Shown one piece after another: positions 42,245-51,115 of a stretch of DNA of 53,837 bases (position 1 is the first letter of the stretch; each line of letters starts with the position of its first letter). The translations under genes were made by a program, and so were the position numbers. The notes below the pieces were generated by a model. That model was given only the letters and a program-made list of their open reading frames with translations. It was not told where the DNA came from and did no database searches. This DNA comes from Vibrio splendidus 12E03 (GTDB taxonomy: Bacteria > Pseudomonadota > Gammaproteobacteria > Enterobacterales > Vibrionaceae). The stretch spans positions 1 through 53,837 of the forward strand of contig NZ_AJZD02000278.1 in NCBI RefSeq assembly GCF_000272105.2, written 5' to 3'.

Positions 42245-43990
42245 CTATTGCTCCTCTAAGTCATTGGGCCGGCTATATAGGTAGCCTTGATGTAAGTTGT
42301 AGCCTAGCTGACACAAGATGTATTGCTGCCTGCGCGTCTCGACACCTTCATAAATCATCGTGATATTTGATAAGCGTCCAATCTCAGAGATATTAAGCAA
42401 TACACCCTGATGATGCTCTCCTGACTCGATATCCTTAACAAAACAACGATCCAGTTTTAGATAGGCCGGAGAGATAACATTGATGATTTCGATGTTGTTA
42501 TTGCCTGTACCAAAGTCATCCAGAGCGATAGTGATACCAAGCTTTTTGATATCCTTAATGTTATCGATAACCTCGCATCCATAGCCAATGTTCGAATATT
42601 CAGTAATCTCGACGACAAATTCATTCGCTTCCATCGCGGCCAAATGCTCTCTGAGCCTTGCGAAGTTCGACCCCACCAAAGCGCTCGGACACACGTTGAC
42701 ACCATAGATCTCATGGCTGTTGTGTAATTTGGCTTTTCTGACCGTCTCGATGAGCAAGATAGTGTGAAAGGTGAGTAAATTGGTGCGTCTCATGGTGTTG
42801 ATGAAGCTTAAAACGCCAACGTTACGAACTCGAGATAACAACTCGTAATACAGGACGCTGTTGTCTTCGGTGTTGATGATGGGCTCTTCTTCAAAGGAGA
42901 TGTGTTTCCAACGAAACAGGTAGATCATAAAACCCAGAATATAGGAGCGATAAAGCAGTGTGGCGAGAATCAGAGAAAGCGCAGTCCACAGTACGACAAT
43001 ATCGTCACTGTAAAAGGTAATGGTTGCGCCGGTTGGCAGTGGTGTTTGATAGATAGCTTTACTTTCTTCACCAAGGTTCAGAATGTAATAACCATTCTTC
43101 TGGATCGAGACCGAGTCGACTAACAGAGGCAATAGTGAGTTTTTGTATCGAGCTTCAATAGAGCGTGTAGAAATACGCACCGTAAGGTCAATGTCATGCT
43201 TAGTGTCTGCGAAGCGTGAATAAGCGAAATCGGCACTATCGTAAAAGTCATCAACTTGATCAAGGTCTACCATTTTCGATCGTGTTTTGGAGATATAACA
43301 TGAACCATAAGACGTAGTCATGATGACAGAATCCAGGTTGAGCGAATGCCTTAATGAGTGCACAGCCCCTTGGTTATCGCAACCATAGAGCATGATTTCT
43401 TCAACAATATGTTTGGTGTTTTCGCTGTATTCATCTGCAATCTTCGTCGTATAAAGGATTTGGAAAAAGTAGGCAACGAAGAGGAAAAATGAAGAGATGG
43501 TGAACACGGCTATCAGAGCCTTGATCAGCTCTCGATGATAGGTGTTGAACATCAGTTTCAACATCTCGAACTGGCTGGGCTTGAACTGGTTGATGTCGTA
43601 CTTAGGTGCGATACGGTTGGTTGAGCTTTTATCGAGATCGATAAAGTAACCTACCTTATAAAGGTTAGAGATAAGTTCGCTATTATTATCTACCTTCGCT
43701 TTTTTACATAAGATTCGATATTTCTTTCTTATAGAAGCAATAATGTTTTTTAACGCGTATAAACTAAACTCTTCATCAAAGTGTAATTTAAAAGACTCTT
43801 CAACATCTCGTGCAGATTGAGGGTTTGATATTGACGAGTGTTCAATAAGGTATTTGAAAACAAAACTCTCTTTATTATTAAGAGTTTCCTCTGATATCTT
43901 ATTGCTGTCTCTTTTTATGTATATCTTTTCTTCATTGTAGATCAGTTGCAAGCTCTCATTATTGTTATTTATATTGAAAGAACAGTGCAT
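42245..43990 (-). CDS. Membrane-bound ToxR-like winged helix fused to an EAL c-di-GMP phosphodiesterase
   Basis: 581 residues. Residues 1-120 look like an OmpR/ToxR-type winged helix (ALKNIIASIRKKYR, then NLYKVGYFID). A helix spans the membrane at 157-180, then a periplasmic domain of about 150 residues with Cys204 and Cys231, which could form a disulfide. A second membrane pass lies at 331-360, then an EAL domain at 372-575. Catalytic residues are present: Glu383 (YELLSR in place of EALLR), Asn432, Glu461, Asp491-Asp492 (LDDFGTG), Lys512 and Glu548 (YEGVE), with QGY at 568. It may both bind DNA and degrade c-di-GMP in response to a periplasmic, perhaps redox, signal. The 5' flank is very AT-rich. 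Confidence 0.85.
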   Translation of the reverse strand: MHCSFNINNNNESLQLIYNEEKIYIKRDSNKISEETLNNKESFVFKYLIEHSSISNPQSARDVEESFKLHFDEEFSLYALKNIIASIRKKYRILCKKAKVDNNSELISNLYKVGYFIDLDKSSTNRIAPKYDINQFKPSQFEMLKLMFNTYHRELIKALIAVFTISSFFLFVAYFFQILYTTKIADEYSENTKHIVEEIMLYGCDNQGAVHSLRHSLNLDSVIMTTSYGSCYISKTRSKMVDLDQVDDFYDSADFAYSRFADTKHDIDLTVRISTRSIEARYKNSLLPLLVDSVSIQKNGYYILNLGEESKAIYQTPLPTGATITFYSDDIVVLWTALSLILATLLYRSYILGFMIYLFRWKHISFEEEPIINTEDNSVLYYELLSRVRNVGVLSFINTMRRTNLLTFHTILLIETVRKAKLHNSHEIYGVNVCPSALVGSNFARLREHLAAMEANEFVVEITEYSNIGYGCEVIDNIKDIKKLGITIALDDFGTGNNNIEIINVISPAYLKLDRCFVKDIESGEHHQGVLLNISEIGRLSNITMIYEGVETRRQQYILCQLGYNLHQGYLYSRPNDLEEQ

Positions 43991-44825
43991 AGCTCAACTC
44001 CTAAGCGATAGTTATTATATTTGTGTGATGGATATGTGATGGCTGGGATTGTCATTCAACACAAGAGTTCGATCTAAATAATATAACCAAAATGTCACCA
44101 TTTTCTCTTAAGATGTTGATACTAATCGCAGAATTTGGGCTTTAACGAAAGGTTATGGAGATGTTCACCCAAAAGTTGAATTTATAAATGAAAGCCAATG
44201 ATTTACAAGGGGTAAAGGGGATTTATCCATTTGTTTTGGTATTTATCCATTTCACAGCTTCTACGCGGTAGGTTTAGCGACTGGATTTAGAGGTTTCTAA
44301 TGTAGCTTCTGATGGTATTCATTCAGATTATCGATGTGTCAGATTTATCAGAATTTTTCAGGATAAAATTAAATTATGTCAGTTTATGTGATATTAATAT
44401 AATTTAAACGGCTTATTGTTTTTGTGATTTAATTAAAGTAATCAATGATAGAATTAATTATATTTGTTGAATAATTGACTTTAATTTATTCTATTACGAA
44501 GTTTAAATAATGAAACTTTAAGATGGGATATTTAAAATAGGGAAAGGGTGATGTTTATCATGAGGTGTTGATTAAAGGATTTTAATGGGATTATCATTGA
44601 CATATGTATCAAATATGTGTGCATGTAAATATTCATCGGCTAGTGATGAAAATAAGATATGAATGAGGTTGGTGTTATACCATGAGCACTGCCTAAAAGT
44701 GTAAGTAGCAACAAGTTAGATCAATTCGTGTTATTTTTGAGCAAATGTTAGCGTAACCACATGATATTCAAAGATCTGTTGCGGTGGCTTTGTGTTAACT
44801 ATGAAAGCGTGCAATCGTTGAGTAT
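43991..44825. other. Long AT-rich regulatory-looking spacer with a phased direct repeat
   Basis: 835 bp without a gene I can support on either strand. ATTTATCCATTT occurs at 44221-44232 and again at 44241-44252, 20 bp apart, which is two helical turns. The strong A+T content suggests H-NS-type silencing. It should contain the promoter of the ToxR/EAL gene and possibly the end of the pilin message. Confidence 0.5.
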
Positions 44826-45305
44826 TTAACATGCACCATCAAGCACCACGATTTGCGGTTCTTTTTCTGGCTGGTAAAGCACCTGACAAAAGTCTCCTTC
44901 TGGCGAATAGGTGTAGTTTTTGGTGTCGAAAGAGATGGCAGCTACTCTTTCTGCATTGCTGCCAGAGTCTACTTCTTTGTTGATGACATGAAGCTCTGTT
45001 GCGTCGATATTGAGTAGTCTTCTTAGTGAGTCAACATAGGCGATTGGATAGCCGTGGCAGACGTAGTAGGTCTCAATCTCCGTCTTTTCAACATAGTTGC
45101 ATTCATCCTCAACGCCAGCAATCGCTGACTTCGCGTAGATCATATCGATACCCGTGCGAAGGTTACCAGCCACATCGTGTATTTTACTCGCACGAGCACT
45201 TCCTTGAACGTCTAAGAACTTGACCATAGCTGTCGCCAAAACGACCGATAAAATTAATACAGAGATGATGAGTTCTAAAAGAGTGAAGCCGTTTTGTCTG
45301 TTCAT
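44826..45305 (-). CDS. Orphan type IV prepilin (MSHA/type II-like)
   Basis: 159 residues. The class III leader is classic: MNRQNG cut before FTLLELIISVLILSVVLATA, with Glu at position +5 of the mature protein, so a prepilin peptidase would process and methylate it. The C-terminal globular part has Cys residues in ECNYVE, YYVCHG, FCQVLY and the last residue, likely two disulfides. It resembles MSHA-type pilins, but no assembly genes lie nearby. It could be a minor pilin or one used by a system encoded elsewhere. It sits between two c-di-GMP genes. Confidence 0.88.
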   Translation of the reverse strand: MNRQNGFTLLELIISVLILSVVLATAMVKFLDVQGSARASKIHDVAGNLRTGIDMIYAKSAIAGVEDECNYVEKTEIETYYVCHGYPIAYVDSLRRLLNIDATELHVINKEVDSGSNAERVAAISFDTKNYTYSPEGDFCQVLYQPEKEPQIVVLDGAC

Positions 45306-45555
45306 GGTTACCGATTATTTGCTCTGCTAAAGGGACGGAATGAGGGTAATCTAAATATCAAAGTCATTACAGTTAGTGGGTATAATAGTTTGGTGTTTTA
45401 TTGTTTGAGTTTCTAAGTAATTTTATTTATAAACAATAATTTAATTGTTTTTACTTACTGTTAAACGCTATGTAAGCATACGTAAGCGTGCACACCCACA
45501 GCAGCCGATTGTTTAGGAAGCATTCAAACGACTTAATTTATTGATAAATAAGTCT

Positions 45556-47510
45556 TTAATTGTAGATTTGTCGACCACTCAAAAACTGACTTTCGACTTC
45601 ATTTGAGGGAATTGGTTTACTAAATAAAAATCCCTGAAGATACTGGTATCCACAATCGATTAAGAACGCTTTTTGCGTTTCGGTTTCGACACCTTCAGCA
45701 ACCACTTTTAGCCCCAATTTTTCACAGATAGCATGGGTGGCTTGGACAATCGCTTTGCTCCCTTTGTGTGAACCGTGGACAAAGCTTTTATCGAGTTTTA
45801 CGGTGCTAATCGGTAAGTCATGCAACATCGATAGTGACGAGTAGCCTGTGCCAAAGTCATCAAGGTGAAGTTCAACACCTAATTTAGAAATATCGCTTAA
45901 TGCTTGCCTGACTTCACCGTGCTTGAAAATCATCGAAGATTCGGTGATCTCAAGGGCGATGCTTTGAGGTTGGATATTATAGAAGTTCAACATTGCTAAT
46001 AGCTGCTCGGCAAAGGTGGCGTGCATCTGAATACTCGAAATATTGATACTCATCATCAACTCACTATCAAACTCACGTTGCCATATCGATAGCTGTTTGA
46101 GTGCAGAGTTAAGAACCCATTTGCCGAGCGGTACAATCTGCCCTGTCTCCTCCGCTAAGCTAATAAACTCATCAGGGCCGATGTTACCTAGCTCTTTGTC
46201 CGACCATCGAAGTAAGGCTTCAAACCCTTTTACCTTGTCGCTGTTGGTGTTCATGATCGGTTGGTAGTGAAGGTTGAGATCGTCGTTTTCGATGGCGCGT
46301 GCCAGTCGGTGGCGGATCTCCACTTTGCGATGCAGGGTTTGTGCTAAGTCTGGGGTAAACGTTTGGAAGCGGTTTCGACCATTCGCTTTTGCAAGATGCA
46401 TCGCCATACCCGCTTGCTTTAGCAATGTTTCTTGGTCAACCGCGTTATCAGGGAAATGCGCGGTACCTATGCTGCAACCGACAGATAAACTGCCGATGCC
46501 TCTGATATGGAAACTTCGGTTTAAGGCATCAATGATGCGAGAGCAAAGTAGTGGGATATTTTGATTTCGGTAGGTGTGGGCAATCACAATGAATTCGTCG
46601 CCACCAAATCGCCCTATCATGCATTTCTCATCAACCAACTGTTTAAGGCGTTCACCAACCTGTTTGAGTAGTTGGTCTCCGACAGTGTGCCCATAAGTGT
46701 CATTAACTAATTTGAAGCCATCAAGGTCGACAAACATCAATTCAAACGGTGAGCGATAGGCAATGCTGGTTTCTAGAAGGTTGCTGATCCCACGGCGATT
46801 ATAAAGCTCCGTTAAACAGTCGTGTTCTGCGTTGTATCTGGCTTTTATCAGTTTCTCTTTTTGCTTTGTTGTACAGGTTAGGTTTAACAGCAGTTCACTC
46901 TTATCAAAGAGCCACTTTCCTTGCACATCAAAATGGTGTGTCTTGCCATCTATTTCGCAGCTGACTTCTTCTAATATCTCTCGGCCTTTGCGCACGGTAA
47001 ACAGCCATTGTGCTGCTGTCTCTTCACTTGAAACGAAGTCGGATAGGGTGCTAAACGGTGAGCCGTAGTTGTGAAAAAACGCGGAGTTAGCACTTACTAC
47101 GCTTCCCGACTTATCAAATAGAAGGGAGAGGTTTGAACCATCAGAGCAAGCGAGGTCGTGCCTTAAACTGCCTTCTTCAGCGACGACTTGTACCAACATA
47201 CCCGTTCGACCATCGTGCAATGGGATCCCAGAAAACAGACATAATGCAGCTTCGAAATGTAGTTGGGAGTGAAGTTCCACCATGTCTTGATGCTTTCGTT
47301 GCGTAGAAATTGCCTTTGGTACTCTTCCAATGTCGCTTCGATTGCTTTTGACATCTCGACACTAAAGTCACGTGATGTCAGCTCAAATAGAGTTTCAGAC
47401 TCCCATAGAGGAAGGGCGCTGCTGTTTGCCCAAGTTATTCTCTTATTATCAATGTCATATATCCAAATTGGACACTGGAGATGCTCGAAAGGTTGATAAC
47501 TTGTCATCAT
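45556..47510 (-). pseudogene. PAS-PAS-GGDEF-EAL c-di-GMP protein broken by a single-base frameshift
   Basis: The 5' part (ATG at 47510, about 82 codons) encodes a PAS domain start: CPIWIYDIDNKRITWANSSA and on to KTWWNFTP. The homologous continuation QLHFEAALCLFSGIPLHDG lies in the next frame, which is then open to 45556. Joining the frames at the CCC run (plus strand 47265-47267), as if one C were lost, gives a continuous protein of about 650 residues. It would have two PAS domains, a GGDEF domain (RFGGDEF intact; no RxxD inhibitory site at the expected place), and an EAL domain with EALLRW, NISS, EITES, LDDFGTGYSSL and AEGVET. The downstream frame could still be translated alone from the ATG at 47283. 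Confidence 0.8.
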
Positions 47511-47598
47511 ATTGAACTCGGTGAACTGATATTTTGGTCGAACAGCGATCACCGAAATCGTGTGTTCGGTTGTCGCGCATCAAATTGGATTCTGGTTT

Positions 47599-47670
47599 CT
47601 AACCGTCAGTAGAAGACGATATTGAAATTAAAGCGGTGGTGGTCAATAACAGTGAAAGCGTTTTATTCAT
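47599..47670 (-). CDS. Possible 23-residue signal-peptide-like ORF or gene remnant
   Basis: ATG at 47670 to TAG at 47601-47599, with AGGG about 11 bases upstream. The product MNKTLSLLLTTTALISISSS, then three residues, looks exactly like a Sec signal peptide that stops at the cleavage region. After the TAG the same frame stays open for about fifty codons. It may be the remnant of an exported-protein gene or chance. Confidence 0.3.
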   Translation of the reverse strand: MNKTLSLLLTTTALISISSSTDG

Positions 47671-48155
47671 CTTAAAATAGGCCCTGTGGAAGTAATTATT
47701 GCGTAATATTGAATCTATTTATTAATGGGGTGAATGTTACTTTAATAAGGTATTGCTTAACAGAGTCCACCTCACGATGAAAAATGGAAAGCTCTGAGCG
47801 TAGGATTAGGTGATCGATTACCTTTGCTTGTAAGTCTATCATATTGAATTTTCTATCCAGTAAATTGAGATTTTTCAGTATTATTAACTGTTATATCATT
47901 GGTGTATGGATAGTTGGTTTGATTGGGTTTTGTAAACGCATCAAATGTAAGTGCGCGTAAGAAAATAAAGCAAATGTAAGCGGGTGGTAGGCGATTAAAA
48001 CACAGCAAATAATGTGCTCTGAAGGAGGAAACCTTGATAAACCAAGGCGCACCGGTTGTTGGTTCTCTATTCTGTAAACGTGTATGTACAAAAGTGATTA
48101 CTATGTTTTGCGTACGGTAAATGTAGGGCTCTGATTCCAACATTGATGATCTATG

Positions 48156-48195
48156 ACCAGTATATATACTGCCTTCGCTTTTAATAAATACTGGT
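48156..48195. promoter_or_regulatory. Palindromic element upstream of the response regulator gene
   Basis: CAGTATATATACTG (48158-48171) is a perfect 14-bp palindrome. The arm ACCAGTAT (48156-48163) is also matched by inverted ATACTGGT at 48188-48195, just before the gene. These are candidate binding sites for the regulator itself. The rest of the spacer (47671-48155) has a 96-codon minus-strand frame that I do not support. Confidence 0.5.
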
Positions 48196-48202
48196 GATAG
48201 GA

Positions 48203-48892
48203 ATGTCGAAAACCAAAGTGCTCATTGTTGAAGATGACCAAGAGATAGCTCGTCTAACGACGCTTTACCTCGAAGCTGAAGGTTACAATGTTAGCGTTGT
48301 TCATGAAGGGAACTTGGCACTTGAAGCGATCCGCAGTATTGAACCTGATTTAGTGCTGTTGGACTTGATGCTTCCAGGGATGAGCGGCGCGCAAATTTGC
48401 CGTCAAGCCCGTGAGTTTTACAATGGAATGATTTTAGTGCTAACGGCTTCCGCCGATGAAATGAGCGAGGTCAGCTTGTTTAAATTTGGTGCGGACGATT
48501 ACGTTGCCAAACCGATTCGTGGCCATGCCTTGTTAGCGCGAATTGAAGCGTTATTGCGTCGAGCGACTCCCGTAACAACTGCGCAAGAAACTACGGCTGA
48601 AAAACAGTGCGATATTGTAATCAACAGCTCTGCTCAAAGTGCCACGCTCTACGGCCAAAACCTTAAGCTTACTTCTGCTGAATTTGAAATCTTAAACCTT
48701 CTCGTTAATAACATCTGTCAGGTCGTGACTCGAGATCAGTGCTGTCAGTTATTTAGAGGGATAGATTACGCGTTCAACGACCGCTCGATTGATATGCGAG
48801 TGTCTGGTTTGCGCCGAAAGCTACGTATTCACGCCAAAGACAAACAGTTGATTCGCACGGTTCGCAACAAGGGGTACATGCTGGTTGCGTAA
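48203..48892 (+). CDS. OmpR-family response regulator
   Basis: 229 residues from the ATG at 48203, with GGTGA 5 bases upstream. The receiver domain has the acidic pair in VEDDQEI, the phospho-acceptor Asp in LVLLDLMLPG (about residue 53), the Thr in LVLTAS and Lys in YVAKPI. The C-terminal OmpR winged helix has SAEFEILNLLV and RSIDMRVSGLRRKL, ending TVRNKGYMLVA. Its stop overlaps the kinase start by eight bases, so it is phosphorylated by that kinase. Targets are unknown; the neighbouring palindrome suggests autoregulation. Confidence 0.92.
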   Translation: MSKTKVLIVEDDQEIARLTTLYLEAEGYNVSVVHEGNLALEAIRSIEPDLVLLDLMLPGMSGAQICRQAREFYNGMILVLTASADEMSEVSLFKFGADDYVAKPIRGHALLARIEALLRRATPVTTAQETTAEKQCDIVINSSAQSATLYGQNLKLTSAEFEILNLLVNNICQVVTRDQCCQLFRGIDYAFNDRSIDMRVSGLRRKLRIHAKDKQLIRTVRNKGYMLVA

Positions 48893-50234
48893 ATTCATTA
48901 CTGCGAAACTTCGCTCGGTTTCGATGTTTGCTCGTTTATACCTTGGGATTGTGACTGGGATGTCGGCAACGATATTTTTATTTGTGAACCTTGGTGAAGG
49001 GTACATGCGAAGAACCGAGATTGAAACCTTCCTTAACGACGGTATCTATTTTGCTGAGCAGTACACTCGCCAACACAACCAAGAAAACTCACTCTATAAA
49101 GAGCTTGATAGAACAGGCTACCAACAATTTTATATCTTCAATTTACGCCTGTTGGAAAATTGGTCGGGCGAAGCGCCTTGCCAACGATGTGAGCTATACA
49201 CCACCTTGAATGGTGTGCCGATTTATCTGAGTGACAACAATCTTTATTCGGCAGTCTTTCAGTTGCCTAATTCTCGATTTAGCTTTGCATTCAGTGAGGT
49301 AGGGGATTTCTTCTCGCCAGACATTGAATGGTATGAGGATTCAGAACGCCACTTTTTGTTAGGGCTGTTGCTGGCTGTGATTGTGGCGATTGGAGCAAGT
49401 GTTTACTTACCTGTTAGGCGTTTTCAAGAAAGAATAGAGTTACTCGTTGAGAAGCAGAAGCAGTTTGGTAAGGGAAAGCTCAGTACTCGATCTGACATGG
49501 ATGATATCCACCCTATTTCTGATTTGGCTAGCAGCTTTAACTTCATGGCTGAAGAGATTGAAAGCAAAGTAAAACAAAGTCATATCTTCGCTCAAGCTAT
49601 CCCTCATGAAGTGCGTACGCCGTTGAGTCGTATTCAGTTGGCGACCGATATTTTAAGAAGGGGAGCACCAGAACACCATCAAGCGCTTTTTGACGATATT
49701 GATACCTACATTGAGGATATCAACGACCTCACATCCGAAATTATCATGCTGTCGAAGTTGAATGTCATGGATAACTCTTTCTTTGAGCTCGTTAAAGTGA
49801 CCTCCGATCTTCGTGAGTATTGCCTAGACCGAATTCGTTACTCGAAACTAGACAATGCCACCTTTGAATCTAAGGTACAGCTAGAGTGCAAGATTAAGTG
49901 TGATTGCTCAATGGCACGCTTGGTGTTCGATAACGTTCTCAAGAATGCGGGTAATTACACACAAGACCAAGTGTGGATGACGCTGGATGAGAACTCAGAA
50001 AACTGGCTGGTGGTGATTGAAGACAATGGTTCTGGAATACCAGAGAATAGGCGTGATGAGGTATTCCTTCCGTTCTCTCGACTAGACTCAAGCAGAACGT
50101 CGACCACCGGTGGATTGGGGTTAGGCCTCGCGATTGCTCTATCGGCGGCTAAAAAGCTTTCTTGGGATATTAAAATCGACGACAGCAACCATGGTGGTGC
50201 CAAGTTCAGTATCGTGATTCCTAAGATCGCATAA
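48885..50234 (+). CDS. Sensor histidine kinase, partner of the OmpR-type regulator
   Basis: 449 residues from a TTG overlapping the regulator gene; an ATG at 48924 is the alternative. A membrane helix at about 13-34, a periplasmic sensor of about 120 residues with CQRC, a second helix at 158-178, a HAMP domain, the H-box AIPHEVRTPLSRIQLA (catalytic His about 242), the N-box FDNVLKNAGNY, then EDNGSGIP and GGLGLGLAIA. The architecture is EnvZ/RstB-like. The CxxC in the sensor part could respond to redox or metal; that is inference. Confidence 0.9.
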   Translation: MRKFITAKLRSVSMFARLYLGIVTGMSATIFLFVNLGEGYMRRTEIETFLNDGIYFAEQYTRQHNQENSLYKELDRTGYQQFYIFNLRLLENWSGEAPCQRCELYTTLNGVPIYLSDNNLYSAVFQLPNSRFSFAFSEVGDFFSPDIEWYEDSERHFLLGLLLAVIVAIGASVYLPVRRFQERIELLVEKQKQFGKGKLSTRSDMDDIHPISDLASSFNFMAEEIESKVKQSHIFAQAIPHEVRTPLSRIQLATDILRRGAPEHHQALFDDIDTYIEDINDLTSEIIMLSKLNVMDNSFFELVKVTSDLREYCLDRIRYSKLDNATFESKVQLECKIKCDCSMARLVFDNVLKNAGNYTQDQVWMTLDENSENWLVVIEDNGSGIPENRRDEVFLPFSRLDSSRTSTTGGLGLGLAIALSAAKKLSWDIKIDDSNHGGAKFSIVIPKIA

Positions 50235-50272
50235 GCTGGAGCTTTAAGAGCTTTTCAGGCTCGTCAAATAAC

Positions 50273-50301
50273 AAAGCCACGGACTTATGCCGTGGCTTTT
50301 T
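50273..50301. terminator. Bidirectional terminator after the kinase gene
   Basis: AAAGCCACGG pairs with CCGTGGCTTTTT around a 7-base loop, 38 bp after the kinase stop. The converging GNAT gene ends 51 bp further on. Confidence 0.88.
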
Positions 50302-50351
50302 CATATTCCGATTCACAAGCGAGTGACTTCTTAGTTACTACTGCTTAGAGC

Positions 50352-50888
50352 TTAGAATTTAGAGCGATGAAGGCCATAAATAGCGTGGTCAACGATGCGA
50401 CCATTCAAGTTCTCGTTACGCGTGATGATACCTTCTAACGTGAAATGTAAGCGCTCACAAACCTTACGGCTGCTTTGGTTACCAGTTGCGGCTGATATCT
50501 CGACCTTTTCCATATCTAACTCATTGAAAGCAATATCAATCAGCTTCTGGACAACGCGCGTCACAATCCCCTTTCCTTGGTATGTCTCAGATAACCAATA
50601 ACCTATGGTCACCTTTTGCTTATCATGATCAATGGTATTGAAACTGCAGTTACCGACGACCTTGTCTTGATACACGATTGCACAAGTCATGCTCTTCCCT
50701 TCCGCATAATCGTGTAGCGAGCGTTGGATGAAGATCCTAAAGTCTTGCTCGGTTTTACAATGTGGCGGCCACACGAGCCATTGGCTTAGGTACTCACTCT
50801 GGCTTTGTGAGATTTCCGCGTAGTGAGAAGCGAAGCTCTCTTCAACCAATGCGATGGAGAGTTCGTTGTCGATAACCGTTTTAAACAT
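50352..50888 (-). CDS. RimJ/RimL-type GNAT acetyltransferase
   Basis: 178 residues. Motif A is GYWLSETYQGKGIVTRVVQ (acetyl-CoA loop QGKGIV), followed by the RimL-like block KVEISAATGNQSSRKVCERL and LEGIITRNENLNGRIVDH at the C-terminus. It resembles the enzymes that acetylate ribosomal protein L12 or other N-termini, but the substrate is unknown. It is monocistronic; GGAAAG lies upstream of its ATG. Confidence 0.9.
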   Translation of the reverse strand: MFKTVIDNELSIALVEESFASHYAEISQSQSEYLSQWLVWPPHCKTEQDFRIFIQRSLHDYAEGKSMTCAIVYQDKVVGNCSFNTIDHDKQKVTIGYWLSETYQGKGIVTRVVQKLIDIAFNELDMEKVEISAATGNQSSRKVCERLHFTLEGIITRNENLNGRIVDHAIYGLHRSKF

Positions 50889-51115
50889 GTCTTTCCTTTT
50901 CTTATGGTTGCTTAATTTAAGCGAATCTTAGTCGGCAGGCTATAATGTCGCATGATTTTTAATATGCAACCACTTGTAGCACGGATTTTTCGTGATACGT
51001 TAGATCTATCACGAAACTCATTAAACCTTACAATAGTTGTGTATATAATCATTAGCTATGCATTAGTATTAGCGGCCTAAATATATAAAAACTATAAAAA
51101 TGCTAGGCTTAAATA

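Noticed and set aside
47265..47267. Programmed -1 frameshift signal in the GGDEF-EAL gene
   Set aside because: The site ACT CCC AAC does not fit the X XXY YYZ slippery pattern and I see no clear downstream pseudoknot, so a lost base or sequencing error is more likely.
47853..48143. 96-codon open frame on the minus strand upstream of the response regulator gene
   Set aside because: Composition is unlike a folded protein, with no domain pattern and no clear ribosome binding site; it overlaps the likely promoter of the two-component operon.
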